A stretch of 14,324 nucleotides of DNA from Prevotella sp. UBA4376 (GTDB lineage: Bacteria; Bacteroidota; Bacteroidia; Bacteroidales; Bacteroidaceae). This document shows, in pieces, positions 7,023-11,580 of the stretch. Under the pieces are notes generated by a model, which did not search any database, had not been told where the DNA came from, and worked only from the letters and a program-made list of their open reading frames with translations. Made by a program: the position numbers and the translations under genes. Numbering within the stretch: the stretch's first letter is position 1; every line of letters starts with the position of its first letter. The stretch covers positions 1-14,324 of the forward strand of contig DGRY01000189.1 of the NCBI GenBank assembly GCA_002391185.1. Reading direction: 5' to 3'.

Positions 7023-7057
7023 AAGGATTTCCTGCCACTAAGAGCAGGAAAATCCTT
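7023..7057. terminator. long hairpin between the receptor and DUF418 genes
   Basis: AAGGATTTCCTGC (7023-7035) pairs with 7044-7057, forming 13 pairs with one bulged base around an 8-base loop. It lies 18 bases after the receptor stop codon. In the leftward direction no U-run follows immediately, while rightward four T follow, so it may act mainly as a 3'-end stabiliser or a leaky terminator for the receptor transcript. Confidence 0.6.
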
Positions 7058-7074
7058 TTCGAAAATATTATAAA

Positions 7075-9222
7075 CTATTTTATACGATTCTTCACTTGGT
7101 CGCCAGCGCCTTTACCCTTATACTTATCAGCAGCTACATTAAACTTATATGTTGCTTTAAGCTCACAGTAAACAGGATTATTGTTCTTTACCCATACGCT
7201 ACGCTCACTAAAAACAGTTACTGGTTGAACACGTGAACGAGTAATATCCTGCACCTTGAAACCGATGTTGAGCTTATCGTTAAAGAGGCTCTTATTTACA
7301 TGAGCATCAATACTCAAGCAAGCCTTATGAAGATGATAAGTAGCATAGTCACCTGAGCTCTGGAAGAAGAAGTCAACACCAAACTGCCAACCCTTCTTCA
7401 GTATTATCATATTGTTCCATATACCTGTTACTACAGGATTGTTCATCTTCTGCATACTGCCATCAGGGGTAAGCGTCTCATAATCCTGACCAGTAATAAC
7501 ACCACCAATAGTAGGATGCCATACATTAAACAATGTTGGCGAAGCAAAAGCCTGGAAAGTATATCGATGATAAGTAGAGAGGTTGTTAGGATGAATCAAA
7601 GTGATGAGTTCATTATCCTGAGAATAACGAATACTCTCTGTTTGTATATCATCAACTATCTTATTATATGCAGCCTCAACCCATAGCCACTTCCACGATG
7701 CATTAAGTGAAATATTATGAGTGTAGGTTGGCTTCAACTTTGAGTTACCTGTCTGATAAGAATAGCTATTTACATAGTATATCACCTCAGAGAGGTTGTT
7801 AAATGAAGGACGAGCTATATCAATACCATAATGAGCACCCAACTGAACCTTTCCTATAGGCATAGCAAGACCTATAGAAGGGAACCAGTCATCATAATCA
7901 CGTTCCATCTCACGCTTACCGAAATCATAGTATTCACTTTGAACATTCTCGTATCGCAAACCAGCATTCAATGATAGCTTACCAAAGAACATACGTTTGT
8001 ACTCCAAGAACCCAGCCCATATTCTTTCATCAACCTTTGTATCACCATCTGTTGCCTTCGGATTCTCAGATACTGAGGTTCTACGGGTATCATCATACTC
8101 TGTGCCCAAACAAACCTTACCACCAAAGAGTGGATGTTCCAACACAAGTTTTGCAGCATAAAGACGACTGTTATTATGGGTATAGGTCTTTATGTAATCA
8201 GTACGCGAAGCCTGTCCTGGCAATGATATCAACTCACTTGTTTCACCACGTTGCTTATGATCAAACCACACACCGTCTAAGTTGAAATCAATCTGCCAAT
8301 TAGCAATCTTACCACTATAATATGTATTGAAATTATGACGATAACTTGGTTCACGAGTAATCACATCACTCAGCGATTCCTGCAAATACTCACCATCTAT
8401 AGTGAACTTTGAAGGAAAAAGCAAATCGGCCTTTGAATATGGCAAACGATAATACTCATAGCGAGCACCTATAGAATGATTCTCGTTGAAGATATAGTTC
8501 GTCTTCAATCCAAAATCCAAATCACGACTCTTTGCCTTAAAATCCGTTTCGGTTATGTCTTGAACAAGAAGCTTGTTACCTATGTAAGATTCTACACGCT
8601 CATTCTGATGCTGGCGAGTATTACTACTTTCACCTATTACCCAACCGCCAATATCCAAACCACCATGACGATAGTTTACATCAAGCTGATTTCTTACACT
8701 CATACCTGCACGATAATAACCTTTCAGTTCATCACGGAATCCCCAACCTTCACCTTGTGGACGCTTTGTTTTAATCTTAACAACAGCTTTGGTTGTAGCC
8801 TTATATCGCGCACCAGGATTAGTGATAATCTCCACATTGACAATTTGGTCAGAAGGAATCTGATCCAATTCGCTATTATCATATACCTTACGACCGTTAA
8901 CATAGATTTCAGCTGCGCCACGACCAAAAAGTTCAACGCCATCATCATCCACCTTCTTGATACTTGGCAGACGCTTGAGCAAATCCTTTGAGTTACCCAC
9001 CTTCTCAAGTTCGCTACCAGCGATGATTACTTTCATACCATCAGCATTTGTGCGAATCTTAGGAAGTGAACTCTTCACAGTAACCTCACTCAACTCATGG
9101 GTCTTATTATACCACTGAGCTGTGTCAGCAAGAAGACTGTCGTTCACCATTTCGGCAGAAGCAGTCATTGTTGTTATGAATGAAGCCACGAGGGCGAGCA
9201 TTCTTAAAGAGTTAATTTTCAT
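7075..9222 (-). CDS. outer-membrane beta-barrel receptor (OMP_b-brl_3, TonB-dependent-receptor-like)
   Basis: 715 residues from the chosen ATG. Residues 1-23 are a signal peptide (MKINSLRMLALVASFITT, likely cut after ASA). Residues 44-152 resemble a TonB-dependent-receptor plug: ELSEVTVKSS, DLLKRLPSIKKVDDDGV, EIYVNGRKVYDNSELDQIP, VEIITNPGARYKA. From about 160 to the end are alternating beta strands of a large barrel of the OMP_b-brl_3 type (PF14905); the tail ATYKFNVAADKYKGKGAG fits. The N-terminal carboxypeptidase-like domain of many relatives is absent. The ligand is unknown. Starts at 9231 (MSNMKINS) and 9279 are also in frame, but 9279 would start just upstream of the terminator-like hairpin's 3' arm and bury the signal peptide. 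Regulation looks unusual: promoter 9537-9568, a roughly 300-base leader and an attenuator-like hairpin. It is divergent from a TonB-domain gene. Confidence 0.88.
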   Translation of the reverse strand: MKINSLRMLALVASFITTMTASAEMVNDSLLADTAQWYNKTHELSEVTVKSSLPKIRTNADGMKVIIAGSELEKVGNSKDLLKRLPSIKKVDDDGVELFGRGAAEIYVNGRKVYDNSELDQIPSDQIVNVEIITNPGARYKATTKAVVKIKTKRPQGEGWGFRDELKGYYRAGMSVRNQLDVNYRHGGLDIGGWVIGESSNTRQHQNERVESYIGNKLLVQDITETDFKAKSRDLDFGLKTNYIFNENHSIGARYEYYRLPYSKADLLFPSKFTIDGEYLQESLSDVITREPSYRHNFNTYYSGKIANWQIDFNLDGVWFDHKQRGETSELISLPGQASRTDYIKTYTHNNSRLYAAKLVLEHPLFGGKVCLGTEYDDTRRTSVSENPKATDGDTKVDERIWAGFLEYKRMFFGKLSLNAGLRYENVQSEYYDFGKREMERDYDDWFPSIGLAMPIGKVQLGAHYGIDIARPSFNNLSEVIYYVNSYSYQTGNSKLKPTYTHNISLNASWKWLWVEAAYNKIVDDIQTESIRYSQDNELITLIHPNNLSTYHRYTFQAFASPTLFNVWHPTIGGVITGQDYETLTPDGSMQKMNNPVVTGIWNNMIILKKGWQFGVDFFFQSSGDYATYHLHKACLSIDAHVNKSLFNDKLNIGFKVQDITRSRVQPVTVFSERSVWVKNNNPVYCELKATYKFNVAADKYKGKGAGDQVKNRIK

Positions 9223-9251
9223 ATTACTCATTTTTAGTATATTCGTTATTT

Positions 9252-9307
9252 GCATAAGTTCTTTATAAAAAAGCAACACATATCATCCCGACAGATGTTG
9301 CTTATGC
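9252..9307 (-). terminator. terminator-like hairpin in the receptor leader, possible attenuator
   Basis: Read leftward, AAGCAACA (9303-9296) pairs with TGTTGCTT (9278-9271) around a 17-base loop, and TGTTGC is followed directly by six T (9272-9267), the form of an intrinsic terminator. It lies inside the predicted 5' leader, about 40 bases before the start codon. A second pairing, GCATAAG (9307-9301) with CTTATGC (9258-9252), closes around the first and could compete with or extend it. A 7-codon frame (MICVAFL, from 9286) crosses the 3' arm. Confidence 0.5.
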
Positions 9308-9381
9308 GTAAATGATCTCAAAGAGAGATTTAAACTTTAAACCATAAATTGTGTTTATTACATATTACCTACTAATCTACC

Positions 9382-9458
9382 GCAAACTCAATTCTGTTAG
9401 TTCATAAGTTTAAAGTTTATGAGTTTTAACTCTCTACTCACTAACTTACAACTTGAGC
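9382..9458 (-). promoter_or_regulatory. 77-base leader element, copy 1 (receptor)
   Basis: Read leftward from GCTCAAGTTG (9458) to TGAGTTTGC (9382). A related 77-base sequence lies in the sense direction in the leader of the thioredoxin-like gene (11473-11549). Shared blocks are GCTCAA-TTGT-AGTT, CATAAAC-TTAAACTT, AACTAACA and TGAG-TTGC. The ends GCTCAA and TTGAGT can pair (one G-U), as can GTTAGT and ACTAAC. It lies between the promoter and the terminator-like hairpin, so it is probably transcribed. Part of it is an AGTTTAn repeat of 7-8 bases, so it may be a repeat rather than a sensor. Confidence 0.5.
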
Positions 9459-9536
9459 ATTTTGCGAAAATAGAATTACATATGAGAGACAGTTGGAGCA
9501 TTAAAAAAGTTGCAAACATGTCTTGGTTTTCGGTTG

Positions 9537-9568
9537 CAAATTTATGACGCTAAATAATACCCTCCAAA
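9537..9568 (-). promoter_or_regulatory. promoter of the receptor gene
   Basis: On the minus strand TTTG (9568-9565) is followed by 20 bases and TAAATTTG (9544-9537), a full match to the Bacteroidetes consensus. A start near 9530 gives a leader of about 300 bases before the ATG at 9222. Confidence 0.7.
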
Positions 9569-9635
9569 TTATTGGGATAGACGGAAAGTCTTTGTGACGA
9601 ACAACACTTTTCTGCCCTAAAACACCTTACTGCCA

Positions 9636-9665
9636 TTCATCCCAGAAATCTGCATTTCATCCCAG
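9636..9665. promoter_or_regulatory. two direct repeats TTCATCCCAG, candidate operator
   Basis: TTCATCCCAG occurs at 9636-9645 and again at 9656-9665, exactly 20 bases apart, about two turns of the helix. A half-related inverted TTGGGATAG lies near the receptor promoter at about 9571-9579. The pair stands about 70 bases upstream of the receptor promoter, a usual place for an activator or repressor. The regulator is unknown. Confidence 0.35.
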
Positions 9666-9671
9666 GAAGGC

Positions 9672-9705
9672 GCCTCCTACCGGAGGGGGATGGGGGAGGC
9701 TTTTT
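9672..9705. repeat. GC-rich hairpin repeat with T-run
   Basis: GCCTCC (9672-9677) can pair with GGAGGC (9695-9700), followed by five T, and CCTCC can alternatively pair with the nearer GGAGG. The core CCTACCGGAGGGGGATGGGG is nearly the same as CCTACTGGAGAGGGATGGGA at 14040-14059. It looks like a member of a dispersed CCTCTCC/GGAGAGG hairpin family rather than a dedicated terminator, since no rightward gene precedes it. Confidence 0.5.
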
Positions 9706-9709
9706 GTTT

Positions 9710-9773
9710 CGTATAATTACAATTGTAGATATCGGGAAAGTCATTAGACGAAAATTATACGATTCATTATACG
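9710..9773. promoter_or_regulatory. three copies of ATTATACG, candidate operator of the TonB-domain gene
   Basis: ATTATACG occurs directly at 9754-9761 and 9766-9773 and inverted (CGTATAAT) at 9710-9717. The nearest copy lies 28 bases upstream of the -7 box at 9801, overlapping the -33 region, where a bound protein would affect transcription. The direct pair has a 12-base period. Confidence 0.4.
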
Positions 9774-9800
9774 GTAATTAACGGAGTAACAAAAAAGTTA

Positions 9801-9808
9801 TATCTTTG
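9801..9808 (+). promoter_or_regulatory. -7 box of the TonB-domain gene
   Basis: TATCTTTG matches TAnnTTTG exactly, 24 bases before the ATG at 9833, giving a leader of roughly 20 bases. No clear TTG occurs at -33, where an ATTATACG copy lies instead, hinting at activator dependence. Confidence 0.5.
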
Positions 9809-9832
9809 CAACAAACAAAATCAAAACACAAT

Positions 9833-10495
9833 ATGAAGAAGTTTTTATTATTCATTATTTTTTCTTTTGTCTGCATTTACAGCCAAGCACAAAAGAATCA
9901 AACTATTAAAGCAAAAGCTGTAAAAGTTAGTGAGGTTTTAAATGATGGTAGTGTTATTGCTTACACGATGAATGACGATTACGATTGCATCAAAGTAAAA
10001 ATTATCAAAGAGCCTAATACTTTCTATTATGATGACCAAATTATTGATGTTCCTACAGGCAGTTTAATTATAGTTGGAACATATAGACATTATAGCAGTA
10101 CATACCCTGTTGTAAAAATACCCAAACAAGAAATAAAAGAAGTAACACCGACAAAGAATAGTAAAATATCAAAATCAAAGAAGATTTATGATGTAGTAGA
10201 TGAGATGCCAGTATTTCCAGGTGGAAACGGTGCATTGCTTGAGTACCTCGCAACCCATGTTAAGTACCCAGTAGTAGCTCAGGAAAACGGTGTTCAGGGT
10301 CGTGTAATTGTATCATTCGTTGTAGAGTGCGATGGCTCTATTACAGATGTACGTGTAGAACGTTCTGTTGATCCATCACTTGACCGTGAGGCTATACGCG
10401 TTGTATCATCAATGCCACGTTGGAGTCCAGGTAAATTAAATGGTTACATTGTACGTGTAAAATACAGCGCACCTGTTGCTTTTAAATTGCAATAG
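9833..10495 (+). CDS. secreted TonB-domain protein
   Basis: A 220-residue protein. Residues 1-19 are a signal peptide (MKKFLLFIIFSFVCIYSQA, cut before QK). Residues 22-100 are a beta-rich segment of unknown type (KAVKVSEVLNDGSVIAYT, then LIIVGTYRHY). After a Lys/Ser linker, residues 120-220 form a TonB C-terminal domain (PF03544) in its Bacteroidetes form: DEMPVFPGGNGALLEYL, VKYPVVAQENGVQGRVIVSF, DREAIRVVSSMPRWSPG, VAFKL. There is no proline-rich spanner and no retained membrane anchor, so it is unlikely to replace TonB as the energy transducer; it may bind TonB boxes or peptidoglycan in the periplasm. It is divergent from the receptor gene. The start is the ATG at 9833; an in-frame TTG at 9806 lies inside the -7 box. 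Codon choice shifts near 10190. Confidence 0.85.
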   Translation: MKKFLLFIIFSFVCIYSQAQKNQTIKAKAVKVSEVLNDGSVIAYTMNDDYDCIKVKIIKEPNTFYYDDQIIDVPTGSLIIVGTYRHYSSTYPVVKIPKQEIKEVTPTKNSKISKSKKIYDVVDEMPVFPGGNGALLEYLATHVKYPVVAQENGVQGRVIVSFVVECDGSITDVRVERSVDPSLDREAIRVVSSMPRWSPGKLNGYIVRVKYSAPVAFKLQ

Positions 10496-10571
10496 AAATG
10501 CTGTTTGAACAAAGCGAGTTCATTGAGTGAATGAAATTATGACCCTCTCACAACCTCTCCAAAAGGAGAGG
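10495..10571. repeat. dispersed repeat, copy A, with CCTCTCC-AAAA-GGAGAGG hairpin
   Basis: From GAAATGCTGTTTGA at the TonB-domain stop codon to CTCTCC (10560), this is about 87% identical by eye to the reverse complement of 14046-14112. It ends in a perfect 7-pair hairpin, CCTCTCC (10554-10560), AAAA, GGAGAGG (10565-10571), which has no T-run but may serve as the 3' end of the TonB-domain transcript. Confidence 0.75.
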
Positions 10572-10608
10572 AGGACAAACAGCTTGAGTTTACTGCTTTA
10601 TCATTTAC

Positions 10609-10634
10609 CAACCAACGGTCACTGACTGAGCGTT
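10609..10634. repeat. dispersed repeat block CCAACGGTCACTGAC
   Basis: CAACCAACGGTCACTGACTG is echoed twice near the right end: inverted at 14029-14041 (GACCGTTGGTTCC), next to copy B of the GAAATG repeat, and directly at about 14266-14288 (GGAACCGAAGGTCACTGACC). In copy A it lies about 50 bases beyond the hairpin, but in copy B only about 5 bases, so one copy has gained or lost sequence. Confidence 0.55.
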
Positions 10635-10730
10635 TGCTGTCAGCGCAGCTGGTGTAAACATAAAGGCGAAGGAAGGAGTTCCTCTGACCAAAGGGAAGAA
10701 ATTGTCATTTAGCGGAGCGCATATTTTTTT

Positions 10731-10875
10731 CTTGGTTTTTCCGATTTTAAGGTTATTGCCTGCAAGGCTGATGGTGTGGGTGAAGGCTTTTGATGGATGC
10801 TACAAGCATACAAAGAAAAGCATACAGCCACACCATAAGAGACAAAGTCTCAACCTAAAAAACGGGGTTTTCAAG
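10731..10875. repeat. cloverleaf-like foldback element
   Basis: An outer stem pairs 10731-10754 with 10852-10875 (24-base arms, 16 Watson-Crick and 3 wobble pairs). Inside it are three arms: GCCT-GCA-AGGC (10758-10768); a long hairpin with ATGGTGTGG (10771-10779) pairing with CCACACCAT (10828-10836), continuing through GCTTTT/AAAAGC and ATGCT/AGCAT; and GAGAC-AAA-GTCTC (10839-10851). A U-rich tract (GTTTTCTTTTT) follows on the plus strand. It could be a structured RNA or a small non-autonomous mobile element. No promoter was seen. Confidence 0.6.
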
Positions 10876-10964
10876 GTTTTCTTTTTGACACCGAAATTTA
10901 CTGGGCCTATTTCACAAATCCAAATAAAAAAAGATTAAATGTTATTATAAAAACAACAATATAT

Positions 10965-10995
10965 TTTGCATATTGAAATATAATGATTAATATTG
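10965..10995 (+). promoter_or_regulatory. promoter of the candidate small RNA
   Basis: TTTG (10965-10968), a 19-base spacer and TAATATTG (10988-10995, seven of eight to TAnnTTTG) fit the Bacteroidetes consensus. The predicted start is near 11001. Confidence 0.5.
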
Positions 10996-11000
10996 CAGCG

Positions 11001-11094
11001 TAAAAAGTGCTGATGGAAGCCTTTGTCGCACCATTAACACTTTAAAAGGATTATATGTGGCTTGCACCTTAGACGTGTAAGCCACAGTTTTTTT
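11001..11094 (+). ncRNA. candidate small RNA with two hairpins
   Basis: About 94 bases between a promoter and a strong terminator. The first hairpin pairs AAAGTG (11004-11009) with CACTTT (11038-11043) and TGATGG (11011-11016) with CCATTA (11031-11036), with one C/A mismatch between and a 14-base loop AAGCCTTTGTCGCA. The second hairpin is the terminator. It does not show the GGAA loop and AGCAGC asymmetric loop of SRP RNA and is too short for 6S or tmRNA. A 10-codon frame (MEAFVAPLTL, 11013-11045) lies within, so a leader peptide is the alternative. I do not recognise the family. Confidence 0.5.
11056..11094 (+). terminator. strong intrinsic terminator
   Basis: TGTGGCTT (11056-11063) pairs perfectly with AAGCCACA (11079-11086); GCAC/GTGT extend the stem to 12 pairs around a 7-base loop. 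A G and seven T (11088-11094) follow. It is the clearest terminator in the window. Confidence 0.85.
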
Positions 11095-11414
11095 ATATCC
11101 AAAATAAAGAATACAAAAATACCATTCTCGACATAATAAGTTATTCACTCGACACACTCCCCATACTGCCATAAAACTGGCAGCATACAAGTAGCTTTAT
11201 AAGCCCTATATCCCATAAAGGACGGAGCAGAGTGCAAGGAGGGAGCAAGCAGGGTGTACAACATTTTTAAGGAACAATTCTTCATTTTGCGCAAAGCAAA
11301 CTTAAAACAACGTCCCTATTAATCTTGTAAAATTATTTAACCATGCTTCAAAAAGCTTTGGGTAACTAAAACTCATGAATCAATACAAAAAATCCGTTTT
11401 TTTTACAAAAGATG
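11095..11414. other. intergenic stretch with little recognisable content
   Basis: About 320 bases without a convincing gene. Only small items are visible: a CTGCC/GGCAG hairpin with an 8-base loop near 11165-11182, a G-rich patch at about 11220-11256 with repeated GGAGCA, and the perfect palindrome TTTGCGCAAA (11286-11295). None could be given a role. Confidence 0.6.
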
Positions 11415-11444
11415 TTTGAATATTAAAATTTTATTGTATATTTG
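11415..11444 (+). promoter_or_regulatory. promoter of the thioredoxin-like gene
   Basis: TTTG (11415-11418), an 18-base spacer and TATATTTG (11437-11444) match the Bacteroidetes consensus closely. A start near 11451 gives a leader of about 130 bases. Confidence 0.7.
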
Positions 11445-11472
11445 CAATCAATTAATCCTAGTATCACAATTA

Positions 11473-11549
11473 GCTCAACTTGTGAGTTTTGAGAGTAACC
11501 CATAAACGTTAAACTTTTATACTCATAAACTAACATTAACTGAGCTTGC
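11473..11549 (+). promoter_or_regulatory. 77-base leader element, copy 2 (thioredoxin-like gene)
   Basis: From GCTCAACTTG to TGAGCTTGC, the same length as copy 1 at 9382-9458 and in the sense direction, 31 bases before the ATG. The closing pair is GCTCA/TGAGC, fully Watson-Crick here where copy 1 has a G-U. Inside, AGTTT and TGAG can pair with CTCA and AAACT around one bulge. No terminator-like hairpin follows. Confidence 0.5.
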
Positions 11550-11580
11550 TAAAGTTTTATCATTAATCTGCAAAAACAGC

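Larger units (their letters stand above)
9223..9832. other. divergent regulatory region
   Basis: No protein gene was seen in this space of about 610 bases between the receptor and TonB-domain start codons. From left to right it holds the receptor leader (hairpin 9252-9307, 77-base element 9382-9458), the receptor promoter 9537-9568, two direct repeats 9636-9665, a GC-rich repeat hairpin 9672-9705, three copies of an 8-base motif between 9710 and 9773, and the -7 box of the TonB-domain gene. Confidence 0.8.

Noticed and set aside
9223..9279. Longer receptor start at 9279
   Set aside because: It would start just upstream of the terminator-like hairpin's 3' arm and put a charged stretch before the signal peptide.
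9806..9832. TTG start giving a 229-residue TonB-domain protein
   Set aside because: The TTG lies inside the -7 box, upstream of the likely transcription start; ATG at 9833 begins a normal signal peptide.
10731..10875. tRNA, suggested by the cloverleaf shape
   Set aside because: It is twice the length of a tRNA and has no acceptor, anticodon or T-arm consensus.
10702..10938. 78-codon plus-strand reading frame
   Set aside because: It runs through both arms of the cloverleaf foldback, has no recognisable domain or promoter, and its residues follow from the palindromic DNA.
11001..11094. SRP (4.5S) RNA
   Set aside because: The size fits, but the conserved GGAA tetraloop within its flanking asymmetric loop is absent.
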